Source: Draconibacterium sp. (GTDB taxonomy: Bacteria; Bacteroidota; Bacteroidia; Bacteroidales; Prolixibacteraceae). From it: DNA of 64,000 nt. Position 1 is the first letter of the stretch. Each line of letters starts with the position of its first letter. Positions 7,783 through 16,808 of the stretch are shown here, piece by piece. Made by a program: the position numbers and the translations under genes. The notes below the pieces were generated by a model. It worked only from the letters and a program-made list of their open reading frames with translations. It had not been told where the DNA came from and ran no database searches. The DNA lies in contig WOYV01000039.1 in assembly GCA_011620585.1 (NCBI GenBank), positions 1 to 64,000 on the forward strand, given 5' to 3'.

Positions 7783-10131
7783 TTAAAATTTAAAATTGTA
7801 AGTGATTGATGGAATCTGCGATCCAATAATCGACAGCCGGACAAATTCGGTCTGGTTTGGATTGTCTTCGTTAGCTCGCGGTGTAATTGAATAAGCATTT
7901 CGGCGGCCGTAAACATTGTACACCGAAAAGTTGATCGATTGCTCGAATCGGCGGTGTTCGTTCTTTTTAAAATCGTAGGTTGCCGAAAGGTCAAGCCGGT
8001 GATAACTCGGAATGCGGTTGCTGTTTCGGGCCGAATATTCGTAAAGTTGATTTCCCTGCACTACATATTTAGCCACCGGGTACGAAGTTGGGTTTCCGGT
8101 GGCAAAAATAAAATTGGCAGCAAAGTTCCATCGTTTGTTTAGTTCATAATTCGAAACAACCGAAATATCGTGGGTGCGGTCGTACGACGACGGGTAGGGG
8201 TTTCCATTGTTGATACCTTCGATTTCGCGCATGGTTCTCGACCAGGTATAACCCACCCATCCGGTATATTTCCCCTGTGTTTTCCGGAGTAACAATTCAA
8301 GCCCTTTCGAATTTCCTTTGCCGTGTAACAGTTCAGTCTCGATAGCATCGTTCAGAAACAATTGGGCGCCTTCCCTGTAATCGAGAATATTCTTCATGTC
8401 CTTGTAGTAACCCTCCACCGAAGTTTCCCATTGATTGTTAAAGAAATTTCGGAAGTAGCCCATCGAAACCTGGTCAACAATCAGGGGTTTGATATAGGTA
8501 CTGGTTGGTAACCAGATATCGAGCGGAGACGGTGATTGTGAATTTGTGATCAGGTGCAGGTTTTGTACCATGCGGTTATACGATACTTTTACCGAACTAG
8601 CTGGATTGAGTGTAAATTTCATTCCCAAACGGGGTTCGAGATGAACAACAGCATCCCCAATTCGCTCGCCATTTTTGTATTCAATGGTTTCAGTAATTTC
8701 ATCTTTTTGCAGCTTCTCGGGATTCTGATACAGGTTGACTTTGCCCGGGCCGACCTGCTGGAAGTGGCTCAATCGCAATCCGTACTGCATCGAGAAACGT
8801 TCAGATATTTTATGTTCGTTGGTAAGGTAAACAGCCAATTCGATGGCGTGGTAGTTGGCCAGCTGCATGTCGATAAACATCGAATTATCGCCCTTGGTTT
8901 CCACCTTCCCCGGATAAAATTCGTGGTAGATAGAGTTCAACCCAAACTTGATGGTGTTTTGTGGATTAAAGAAAAGTGTGAAATCAATTTTGGCATTGTA
9001 ATCGCGGATGCGCGACGACCAGTCGAAATTGTCGGCATTATCGCCCGGTACACCAAGGTTATAATCGTAGTTGGAATAAATGGCTGAAAGATTCATGAAA
9101 AGTTTATCGCCAAAAATATGGCTCCAGCGCGCGGTGGCAGTGGCATTTCCCCATTTCATGTAGAGCGATTCGCCAAGCGAAAACGCATCTTTTCCCATAT
9201 AACCTGAAAAATAAATCCGGTTTTTATCGTTGATAATCAGGTTCGATTTTCCATTCATATCGTAGAAATACAGTGTATTGTCTTTCAACTCCTCAATTCC
9301 TGCGGCTTTTCCAACTACATCGTAGTATGTGCGGCGGCCGGCTACGATAAAACTCCACTTCTCTTTGATAATGGGACCTTCAAGAGTAAGTCGGCTGGAT
9401 AGGTTTCCGATTCCACCATCGAAACCAAATTGTTTAGAGTTGCCGTCTTTTTGCCGGATGTCGACCACCGCTGAGGCTTTTCCGCCATACTCGGCCGGGA
9501 TGCCACTTTTATATACCTGGATATCTTTGATCGCATTGGAGTTGAAAACCGAAAAAAAACCCATCAGGTGTGAAGCATTGTACACCGGGGCTTCATCCAG
9601 GATCATAAGATTTTCGTCGGGGCCTCCGCCTCGCACATACAATCCCGAACTGGCTTCGCCGCCACTCTGAATTCCGGGCAGAAGCTGGATAGATTTTATG
9701 ATGTCGACTTCTCCCATAAATGCAGGGAGTTTCTGAATGGTTTTTATGGGCAGTTTTGCCATCCCCATTTCAATCCGTTCAACATTGGCATTGGATGCTT
9801 CGCCGGTTACAATTACTTCTTTAATCTGTTCCGAGTCGTCGTGCATCGAAAAGCTGAGTGTTTGATTGCCGGTAGGTTTAATTTGCTGTTGTATGGTGGT
9901 ATAACCGATATACGACACCTGAATGCTGTAATTTCCGGAAGGAACGGTGAGCGAATAGAAACCGTACGCATTACTGGCTGTCCCCTTGTTCAGAACCGGT
10001 ATGTAAACAGTTGCACCAATCAGGGCCTCTCCATTGGCAGCGTCTTTTATATAACCACTCAGGCTTACATCCTGAGCCCGGAGCAAAGTTACTGACAACA
10101 GAAAGAAAATAAGGATTTTGAGTCTTAACAT
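7783..10131 (-). CDS. TonB-dependent outer-membrane receptor with carboxypeptidase-like N-terminal domain
   Basis: 782 residues. Signal peptide MLRLKILIFFLLSVTLLRAQ, a CarboxypepD_reg-like beta domain (about 20-105; SGYIKDAANGEALIGATVYI), a plug (about 120-230; LPGIQSGGEASSGLYVRGGGPDENLMILD) and a 22-strand-type barrel to the C-terminal SITYNFKF. No SusC-type length or SusD partner is present; the companion is the DUF4249 lipoprotein 4 nt downstream. Such pairs import an unidentified small molecule, metal chelate or peptide across the outer membrane with TonB/ExbBD energy. The substrate cannot be told from sequence. Confidence 0.93.
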   Translation of the reverse strand: MLRLKILIFFLLSVTLLRAQDVSLSGYIKDAANGEALIGATVYIPVLNKGTASNAYGFYSLTVPSGNYSIQVSYIGYTTIQQQIKPTGNQTLSFSMHDDSEQIKEVIVTGEASNANVERIEMGMAKLPIKTIQKLPAFMGEVDIIKSIQLLPGIQSGGEASSGLYVRGGGPDENLMILDEAPVYNASHLMGFFSVFNSNAIKDIQVYKSGIPAEYGGKASAVVDIRQKDGNSKQFGFDGGIGNLSSRLTLEGPIIKEKWSFIVAGRRTYYDVVGKAAGIEELKDNTLYFYDMNGKSNLIINDKNRIYFSGYMGKDAFSLGESLYMKWGNATATARWSHIFGDKLFMNLSAIYSNYDYNLGVPGDNADNFDWSSRIRDYNAKIDFTLFFNPQNTIKFGLNSIYHEFYPGKVETKGDNSMFIDMQLANYHAIELAVYLTNEHKISERFSMQYGLRLSHFQQVGPGKVNLYQNPEKLQKDEITETIEYKNGERIGDAVVHLEPRLGMKFTLNPASSVKVSYNRMVQNLHLITNSQSPSPLDIWLPTSTYIKPLIVDQVSMGYFRNFFNNQWETSVEGYYKDMKNILDYREGAQLFLNDAIETELLHGKGNSKGLELLLRKTQGKYTGWVGYTWSRTMREIEGINNGNPYPSSYDRTHDISVVSNYELNKRWNFAANFIFATGNPTSYPVAKYVVQGNQLYEYSARNSNRIPSYHRLDLSATYDFKKNEHRRFEQSINFSVYNVYGRRNAYSITPRANEDNPNQTEFVRLSIIGSQIPSITYNFKF

Positions 10132-10448
10132 TTCTGCGTTTTGTTCTTTGTTTTCATTGAATCGCTAAATTATAACATCCTTCCGAATGATCGTTCATAA
10201 ACCGACCAAAGTACCACATTTATCGGTCAACAAATGAGCTTTTTTGTACAACACAAAAAGAATATGCCCAATGGCCGGTATCAAAGCCGGCATTTTATAA
10301 TCTTGCAATTAATATAAGCTAAGTTCAAAAAGACACATATTCACGTGAGATAATTTCTTTTGCATTGGGCAAGAAAACGATATTATGGGCAGCTCATCGA
10401 AAAATAGAGTAACGATAGAGCCAACTTATTATGTATAATGTGAATGGA
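10132..10448. other. 317-nt intergenic region upstream of the TonB receptor
   Basis: No coding potential recognised. It must carry the promoter of the minus-strand TonB receptor, but no clean TAnnTTTG box was found; the nearest match on the minus strand is TACTTTGG, around 10215. A weak GC-rich inverted repeat (gccgg...ccggc) lies near 10280-10300. No missing thioredoxin-domain sequence of the adjacent DUF4369-like pseudogene could be recognised here. Confidence 0.4.
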
Positions 10449-11296
10449 TTACAGAAGGTATTTCAGCGCCTTTTCGGCATAAGGCGAAGTTTTACCCCCA
10501 TCATCCAATTTGGCGTACCGTTCGCAAATGGTAGCAGTGTCAAAAATATCAACTTCGCGGCTTAACGCGTAGGCATCGAAAACCGCATTAATTTGATGAA
10601 TTTTGTGCCCGTTATTGGTCATGGCACCTTCGGGAGTGAGCGCGCCCACGTATTTTCCAAAAAGTTCTTTCTCGATTATTCCGGTTGAAACGACCTCGTT
10701 GAGTACCCGGTAGCTGTTGAGCCCCCCGGATTTTGAATACTTTTCAGAAACCCGATCTTTTCGTTTTCCAAATCCTGCATCTTTTCTTTTAAAACCAACA
10801 TCCTGTCATTCAATTCATCCGTATTTAAATCCGGTTGTGACAGCAACTTCTGAAGTTCTGTGAAATGATTCATAGCTTCATGGCGAAAAACATTGTATTT
10901 GTTATCGTCTTGCGTTATGGGTGTTCCCGAAAATTCACTGTCGAACTCGTCGTTTACGTTCACCTTTAAATGATCGCCGTTCGCGATAATAATCTCAACG
11001 CCGCCTTTTTCATCCTTGTCAAAATCAATTACAAAAGCAGCAAGTTGGTCGTCGGTATTGCTGTGTTCGATCGTAAATTTTCCGTTCTCCTCCTGCGTCG
11101 AATCGATCAACGATTTTTCCATCAAGGTGTTCAGTTGGTATAAATAAACCATCTGAACCGGATCAGAGGTTACTGCTATTAGTACCCAGTTATCTTTTTT
11201 TGTCTGGCAGTTCTGGAACAAAATAATTACTGCAATGGGTAGGGCCAGCCGGTAGATTTTAAAGTATCGCATCGGAACAAATTTTATGAACAGCAA
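10449..11296 (-). pseudogene. DUF4369/TlpA-type lipoprotein gene, frameshifted and lacking a thioredoxin domain
   Basis: The upstream part (to 10676) encodes a lipoprotein-like signal (start at 11296 or 11272; LALPIAVIILFQNCQ) and a DUF4369-like beta domain (MVYLYQLNTLMEKSLIDST, GDHLKVNVND), then a helical linker ending FLKSIQNPGG. The frame breaks in the run of six G's at about 10721-10727. Adding one G restores LNSYRVLNEVVSTGIIEKEL, FGKYVGALTPEGAM and continues in register to the stop at 10449. The product so restored would still end at AEKALKYLL without the CxxC thioredoxin fold that usually follows in this family. The homopolymer break could be a true mutation, a phase-variable tract or a sequencing error. 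The missing thioredoxin domain suggests real decay. Confidence 0.65.
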
Positions 11297-11470
11297 CTCA
11301 AATAATTCAGGCTAAGTGTTTTGAAGCCTCTTCTGTAAAGCAAGTTAGAAACTAATTTCGCGTACATGGCACTTGGCTGTATTTTTTGAAATCGCGTTAA
11401 GAATTCTCTAAACTGAAAGGGATTTTATCGAAAAGTTCAACAATTTTTAAAGCGTTCAGAGAAGGAAAAA

Positions 11471-12106
11471 TTAGTTTTCGAGAAGTTTTGTTTCGGGTGT
11501 CTTATCAATCGCGAGCGGCTCGGACTGAAGTTCCCAACCCACCGATTCGATCAGTTCGTGAATGACTCCAACGGTGTCGCTGGCCTGTTTTCGGGCAATC
11601 GAAAACAACTCGCTTTCGGCTACCTTTTCGCGAATAAAATCTTTCGATTTCTTGTTCACATTGTTCAGGTCGTTCTTCGAAAATTTGTTGATTATTCCGC
11701 GTTGGATGTCGTAATATTCAAGGTCGCTGTCGATACTTAAGATTTCGGGTGCGGGAAAACTGCTTAGCAGTACCCGTTTTTTGTGAGTATTGATTTCGAT
11801 GTTGATTTTCGAGAGATCAAAACCGATCATTACTTTTGCCTTTACAATAAGGAGGGCTTTTTTTTCGAATTGAAAAAGTTTGAAGAACCAGTCCTTCTCA
11901 TCGCGGTGGGTAAAAATCTCAGTAAATTCGCCTTCCACCGTGATCAGTTTGCATACCTGTTTGATTTTCTCCATCAATACCACCGACTGGGCCTGGAGTT
12001 GTTTTTGTTTCAGGTTCCTGTAATACAGGCTGGTAAGTGCCACGCCGCTCGCTAACCCAATTATCAAACCTAAAAATATCAGGGTTTCCATAACAATGTC
12101 TTTCAC
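11471..12106 (-). CDS. DUF4230 membrane-anchored protein
   Basis: 211 residues from the ATG at 12106 (a second ATG five codons in is equally plausible). A single N-terminal TM helix (LIFLGLIIGLASGVALTSLYY, about 8-28) precedes a DUF4230 body: a beta-rich part (LITVEGEFTEIFTHRDE, FEKKALLIVKAKVMIGFDL, KRVLLSSFPAPEILSIDSDLEYYD) and a helical C-terminal part rich in Lys/Glu. The function of DUF4230 is not established. It is separated from the serine-hydrolase-like gene by 76 nt on the same strand. Confidence 0.82.
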   Translation of the reverse strand: MKDIVMETLIFLGLIIGLASGVALTSLYYRNLKQKQLQAQSVVLMEKIKQVCKLITVEGEFTEIFTHRDEKDWFFKLFQFEKKALLIVKAKVMIGFDLSKINIEINTHKKRVLLSSFPAPEILSIDSDLEYYDIQRGIINKFSKNDLNNVNKKSKDFIREKVAESELFSIARKQASDTVGVIHELIESVGWELQSEPLAIDKTPETKLLEN

Positions 12107-12182
12107 ACTAAAGTAAGGCTTTTTACAAAACTCCCGGCAACCAGCTTGTTTAAAATGTGCCTGATCAAAATGGACTTTCCTA

Positions 12183-13328
12183 TTATTTCAATTTCGAGCG
12201 GTGTTGTTGTTCTCCTTCGGGTGCCCCCAAAAATGCATTGGCTACCAGGAAAACGGGCGTATCGTTTATCGCTGTTGAAAGGTTACAGGCCCAGGCAACC
12301 ACCACTTTTGATTCGGGTAATATTATTACGGAGGCTGACCCTCCCACCACACTTCCCTCTAAACCGTATACAGTTCTTCCGTAGGGATCCTTAAATACAA
12401 ACCATCCATTCACCATTCGCGAGGTGTTGTTATTAAACAGTATCAAAGGCTCGAATAAGTTTTTCCTGGTTTCTTCCGAGAAAAAATCTCCCGACAAGCA
12501 GGCATTTCCCAATTTAACAAGGTCTTCGGCATTCGACAACAGACCCTTCGAAGGAGCAGTGGCACGCAGATCGTAAAAAGTGGTATTCACAACCTGGGCC
12601 AGAATATTGGGTTCGTAAAAATTACTGCGGCCTTTGATCATGGCAAAAGGATTATCAATTACCGTGTTATCCATATGAAGCGTGTCGGTAACGTATTCTT
12701 TCAAAAGTTGGGAATATTTTTTACCGGTGGCTTTTTCCATCGCGACACCCAGTAAGTTATAGTTGTAACAACTTTGGGCCTGAAACATTCCGGGAGGCAT
12801 TTCCAGCGCCTCATCTTTAAAGAGTTGAATCCCGTCTTCAATTGATTTATTTACCAATCGCATTTCGCCGCCATCCAACGGCGGCTGGATTCCGGAAATT
12901 TCGTTGGCGAGCATTTTAAGGCTGATTTTCCCTTCAACTTTTACGGGGAATGTAGGTATGTAATGTTGAATTGATGAGTCGGGGTAGATTTTCCCTTCTT
13001 CAACCAGTTTCTGATAAAGGGCATTTGTGTAAAGCGTAGAAACTTCGCCAATACGAAATTTTGTGTTTCGCCTGGCAGGAGCATCCAAATCTCTCGAAGC
13101 AAGCCCAATACCTTCGGAATAAACCAATTCGCCGTTGATGGAAACTGCAATGTTGGCCCCGGGAATGAAATTCTGAATCATATGGAACTTGACTTTTTTC
13201 CTGGCGTCCTTAATTTCTTTGACATACTTTTTATTGTAAACAATGTCGGTCTTTGGCTTTTTGCAGCCATTCATCATAAGCAATACCGAAAATACCAGTG
13301 TTAATACAAAAAGGTTTTGTTTCATCAT
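12183..13328 (-). CDS. Beta-lactamase-fold (class C/LACTB-like) lipoprotein with degenerate active site
   Basis: 381 residues. Lipoprotein signal MMKQNLFVLTLVFSVLLMMNGC. The remainder aligns by eye with serine beta-lactamase-like hydrolases (IPGANIAVSINGELVYSEGIGLAS; YVTDTLHMDNT; LLSNAEDLVKLGNACLSG; GWFVFKDPYGRTVYG). The catalytic positions are changed. The S-x-x-K motif expected in FRIGSVSK is FRIGEVST (E95, T98). The expected catalytic Tyr aligns with Q185 in AQSCYNYNLLG. The H-[ST]-G motif is L323-E-G. The reading frame is intact and full length, so this looks like a retained pseudoenzyme (binding or scaffold role) rather than a decayed gene. It lies 105 nt downstream of a LytTR regulator on the same strand. 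Confidence 0.85.
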   Translation of the reverse strand: MMKQNLFVLTLVFSVLLMMNGCKKPKTDIVYNKKYVKEIKDARKKVKFHMIQNFIPGANIAVSINGELVYSEGIGLASRDLDAPARRNTKFRIGEVSTLYTNALYQKLVEEGKIYPDSSIQHYIPTFPVKVEGKISLKMLANEISGIQPPLDGGEMRLVNKSIEDGIQLFKDEALEMPPGMFQAQSCYNYNLLGVAMEKATGKKYSQLLKEYVTDTLHMDNTVIDNPFAMIKGRSNFYEPNILAQVVNTTFYDLRATAPSKGLLSNAEDLVKLGNACLSGDFFSEETRKNLFEPLILFNNNTSRMVNGWFVFKDPYGRTVYGLEGSVVGGSASVIILPESKVVVAWACNLSTAINDTPVFLVANAFLGAPEGEQQHRSKLK

Positions 13329-13433
13329 AATCAGCTTTTTTCTAAAAAAACAGCCGTAAAAATAAGGATTTACATCACATGAAAAGGAGTAAACTTAAAA
13401 AACACCGGTTCGGAGAATGTTAAAAATTGTGAT

Positions 13434-14174
13434 TTAGAGTATGTTTTTCTGATTGAGAAGGTTATAGAATGCAACTTTGTAGGTACTACTCACCGGAATG
13501 AGTTTGTCGCGTATTTTAATGGCGTTGTTTTCGATGTATTCGATTTTGTCGACCGCGATGATATACGATTTGTGAACTCTTGCAAATTTGGAGGGATCGA
13601 GCAGTTCCTGCATTTTTTTAAAGTTCAGCAGGGTCATAATTTTGCTGTCCTCGGTGTGGATTTGCAGGTAGTCGCGTTGTCCTTCGATATAAAGAATCTT
13701 ATTGAAATAAACTTTAATCGTTTTATTCCCTGATTTAATAAATGTGTAATCGGCCGGTTCAGTGGAAGTGCTTTGCGGACTCGCTACCTGTGCCACTTGT
13801 TTGTGATTTTGATCTTTCAGAAAACGGGCATACACTTTTTCAACAGCTTTTACAAAACGTTCGAAGGGGATAGGTTTTAATAAATAATCGACCACATCCA
13901 GTTCGTAGGCTTTTAGTGCGTATTCGTTGTAGGCAGTGGTCAGGATTACATATGGCGGATCTTTGATGGTTTCAAGAAGCTGTATTCCCGTAAACTCATC
14001 CATCTGGATGTCAAGAAATATGAGGTCAACCTTATGTTCGCGGAGAAATGAAAAAGTAGAAAGAGCATTGTCGAAGGTGCCCAAAAGATTCAGGTAATCG
14101 ATTTTTTCAGCAAAACGCTGGATCTTTTTCAGGGCCAGCACCTCATCATCAACGGCAATACAATTCATTTTCAT
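13434..14174 (-). CDS. LytTR-family response regulator
   Basis: 246 residues. A receiver domain (1-120) has the acidic pair at DD9-10, phospho-acceptor D55 in LIFLDIQM, and the conserved Thr and Lys (ILTTAYNEYALKAYELDVVDYLLKPI). A LytTR DNA-binding domain (about 140-246) contains KVYFNKILYIEGQRDYLQIHT and FARVHKSYIIAVDKI. Its start overlaps the stop of the upstream kinase by 4 nt (ATGA), so the two are translationally coupled and form a two-component pair. Targets are unknown; LytTR sites tend to be imperfect direct repeats and none was confidently located here. Confidence 0.95.
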   Translation of the reverse strand: MKMNCIAVDDEVLALKKIQRFAEKIDYLNLLGTFDNALSTFSFLREHKVDLIFLDIQMDEFTGIQLLETIKDPPYVILTTAYNEYALKAYELDVVDYLLKPIPFERFVKAVEKVYARFLKDQNHKQVAQVASPQSTSTEPADYTFIKSGNKTIKVYFNKILYIEGQRDYLQIHTEDSKIMTLLNFKKMQELLDPSKFARVHKSYIIAVDKIEYIENNAIKIRDKLIPVSSTYKVAFYNLLNQKNIL

Positions 14175-15211
14175 TTGGCAGTGCTTTTGAACGGAACTTT
14201 CAGGTGAATATCAAATTTATCCATATTCTTGTTGATATCAAAAGTGTAATCCACGTTATGTAACAGTTTCAATCGTTTCTCCACGTTTATTAGTCCGGTA
14301 CCCGATCCGCTGTCCGGTAGTTTAAAATCGTTCCGCTTCTGGTAGTTCGATGTGCGAAGTTCGATACAATCGTCGGTAATGTCGAAATCAATTTCGATTC
14401 CGGGTGTTTGCGATTGTTTATTGCAATGTTTAACCGCATTTTCGATGATGGGGATAAAAAGCAGCGGAGGAACTTCCTTGCCTGTGGTAGATCCTCTAAC
14501 TTCGAAGCGTAAAAATCCGGGCGAACTAAAACTTAGTTTGGCCAGTTCTAGATAGTCTTTGATATATTCAATTTCCTTGTCGAGGTTTACTTTTTCGTGG
14601 GTCGATTCCTGGAGCATGTAACGCATGATTTTCGAAAGCAGAAAGATGGCATTCGATGCTTTTTCCTTGTCCTCAAAAATTAGCGAATCGATGTTATTGA
14701 GTACATTAAACAGGAAATGCGGATTAACCTGTGAACGGAGGATCCCCAATTCAGACTGTACTGTTTTTCGCTCAAGTTCCGACTGTTTTAGCTGGATTTT
14801 ATGAAAATGGCTGAAAAGTTTTAGTGCGGTGGCTGCCCCAATGATCATCAGGTTATTTAGCAGCCAGTTAAAAAGCTCGTAAATCAGTGGGCGTTTCATC
14901 ACCCAAATTCCGAGTTTAGGCTGGATTTCATACATAATGTATTGCGAAACCAGGATGTTCAGAGTTATGGTAATCAATGAACCTAATGCAAATAAAAGCA
15001 AATTCCGGCTCCGTAAAATATACCGTGGAACCAGGAATTCGATAAAAACGTAGACTGCAATAATATCGAAAGGTATGTACAGGACATTTACAAAGGCATC
15101 AAACGTAAAACCATAGGAAATGATTCTTGGCGCCGTAAAAAAGCTAAAGATAACAATCCAAAAAAGGATGTGGTTGAGTACCCTGTACTTAAAAATATTT
15201 ATAGCAGTCAT
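14171..15211 (-). CDS. Sensor histidine kinase, LytS/YehU (His_kinase) family
   Basis: 346 residues. Four N-terminal transmembrane helices (HILFWIVIFSFFT, VLYIPFDIIAVYVFIEFLV, LLLFALGSLITITLNILVSQYIM, LLNNLMIIGAATALKLF) are followed by a coiled linker and the His_kinase module, with the phospho-accepting His in RSQVNPHFLFNVLNNID. A divergent HATPase domain follows (PLLFIPIIENAVKHCN as N box; SGSGTGLINVEKRL as G box). There is no periplasmic ligand domain, so the signal is probably sensed in the membrane. Partner of the LytTR regulator immediately downstream. Confidence 0.94.
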   Translation of the reverse strand: MTAINIFKYRVLNHILFWIVIFSFFTAPRIISYGFTFDAFVNVLYIPFDIIAVYVFIEFLVPRYILRSRNLLLFALGSLITITLNILVSQYIMYEIQPKLGIWVMKRPLIYELFNWLLNNLMIIGAATALKLFSHFHKIQLKQSELERKTVQSELGILRSQVNPHFLFNVLNNIDSLIFEDKEKASNAIFLLSKIMRYMLQESTHEKVNLDKEIEYIKDYLELAKLSFSSPGFLRFEVRGSTTGKEVPPLLFIPIIENAVKHCNKQSQTPGIEIDFDITDDCIELRTSNYQKRNDFKLPDSGSGTGLINVEKRLKLLHNVDYTFDINKNMDKFDIHLKVPFKSTAK

Positions 15212-15406
15212 AAAAATCGTTTAGTCAATCACACATTTCAGATAGGGCTCTGAATTTATTTATTTTTATCATTAACCCGCAATGCAATAGTAAGCCTTTT
15301 TCTTGAATAAGATGCTGATATTCTGCCAATAAGCATTAGATATCGTCCAATTGCCCCTGGTCGTTTAAACGTGTGTTTTTGTAGATCAGAAAGATGGTTT
15401 TGCAGA

Positions 15407-16648
15407 TTAAAACTGTGCTTTTGTATAAGCTATATTCGTTTCTTCTTTTTCCGACCGGGCCACTGTAACGGCACCGCAGCTGTCGCTCCAAACATTAATT
15501 GTGGTGCGCATCATATCCAGTGGAAGATCGACTGCCAGAATCAACCCGATTCCTTCAAGTGGTAACCCTGAAGCGGTAAGAATAACGGTAAGCATCACCA
15601 ATCCGGCCATTGGAATTCCGGCTGCACCGATCGATGCCAGTAAGGCGGTTATCACAATCAGCATTTGCTGTAAAAAAGATAATTCGATTCCGTAAACCTG
15701 TGCAATAAACATGGCAGCCACACATTCGTAAAGTGCTGTTCCATCCATGTTTACGGTGGCTCCCAGCGGCAAAGTAAAGCTGGTGATTTTGTTCGAAACG
15801 CCACTTTTGTGTTCTACTGCTTCCATGGTTAGCGGAAGCGTAGCGCTTGATGATGCAGTTGAAAATGCGGTTAAAAGTGGTGTAACCATGTTGTTCATGT
15901 GTTTAAATGGCTGAACTTTGGCTACAAAACGTAAGATCATTGGTAAGGTAAAAAAGGCATGGATACCAAGCGCAAGAACAACTGTTAGCATATAAATGGC
16001 CATCCCACCAGCAATCTCGGCAAGGTTGGCTGCATTGCGGCTCACTTCCCGCGAAACAATTCCAAAGACTCCCAGCGGAGTGAATTTTACAATGAACATG
16101 GTCATTTTCATCATTACCTCGAAAACGGCCTCAAAAAAGGTAGTCAAACTTACACGGTACTTATCACCAACCTGGCCAATAAATACTCCAAATATGATCG
16201 CAAAAAAGATTATCGGAAGAATATCGCCATTTACCATCGATTCAAAAATATTGGATGGCACAATGCGCATTAAAATATCGTTCACCGAACCTGCTTTTTC
16301 ATTCAATCCTTCCACGCTTTGTGTAAAACCCATTTCGATGCCCACTCCGGGCCGGATTAAATTCACAAGGATAAGTCCAGTAAAAATGGCAAATGTGCTG
16401 GTAGAAATGTAATACAAGAGTGTTTTTCCACCCAGCCGTCCAAGATTTTTTCCGCTCCCCATACTGGTTACTCCCGAAATTATGGAGCTCATAATCAAGG
16501 GAACAATTACCATTTTCAATGCAGTCAGGAAAATTTGACCCATCCAGGCGGTGTAACGAATACCTTGAGGGAAGTAGTACCCAAAAAGAACAGCAAGAAA
16601 AAGTGCAATCAGAATTTGCCAGTGCAGCTTAAGTTTTAGGATTTTCAT
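15407..16648 (-). CDS. Dicarboxylate/amino acid:cation symporter (DAACS family)
   Basis: 413 residues from the ATG at 16648; the longer frame to 16705 adds a non-conserved leader. DAACS (GltP/DctA-like) hallmarks: serine-rich reentrant loop AFSTASSSATLPLTMEAVE, TM7 motif GATVNMDGTALYE (NMDGT), reentrant loop 2 region LLASIGAAGIPMAGLVMLTVIL, and TM8 DLPLDMMRTTINVWSDSCGAV. Predicted to import glutamate, aspartate or C4-dicarboxylates with Na+ or H+. Monocistronic, convergent with nothing close; the acc terminator lies 92 nt upstream. Confidence 0.94.
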   Translation of the reverse strand: MKILKLKLHWQILIALFLAVLFGYYFPQGIRYTAWMGQIFLTALKMVIVPLIMSSIISGVTSMGSGKNLGRLGGKTLLYYISTSTFAIFTGLILVNLIRPGVGIEMGFTQSVEGLNEKAGSVNDILMRIVPSNIFESMVNGDILPIIFFAIIFGVFIGQVGDKYRVSLTTFFEAVFEVMMKMTMFIVKFTPLGVFGIVSREVSRNAANLAEIAGGMAIYMLTVVLALGIHAFFTLPMILRFVAKVQPFKHMNNMVTPLLTAFSTASSSATLPLTMEAVEHKSGVSNKITSFTLPLGATVNMDGTALYECVAAMFIAQVYGIELSFLQQMLIVITALLASIGAAGIPMAGLVMLTVILTASGLPLEGIGLILAVDLPLDMMRTTINVWSDSCGAVTVARSEKEETNIAYTKAQF

Positions 16649-16740
16649 AAGAATGACAACAGTTTTAAGAGGCTCTAAAATATCTTTTTTTGAGGGATTT
16701 CCCAACCTGCCGACAGAAAGATTCTTTCTGAATAAAAAAA

Positions 16741-16767
16741 GGGCGGATATTGTCAGAATATCCGCCC
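16741..16767 (-). terminator. Rho-independent terminator of the acyl-CoA carboxylase operon
   Basis: A perfect 11-bp stem, gggcggatatt / aatatccgccc, with a 5-nt loop. On the minus strand it is followed by a run of seven T's. It lies 41 nt downstream of the last gene of the operon. Confidence 0.9.
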
Positions 16768-16808
16768 TATTTTAATTATGAAAAATGGCTTTGCCAAATC
16801 AATCCACG

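Noticed and set aside
7779-7994. N-terminal extension of the DUF4249 gene
   Set aside because: It would run into the TonB receptor's last strands and lacks a signal; the ATG at 7778 gives a proper lipoprotein signal.
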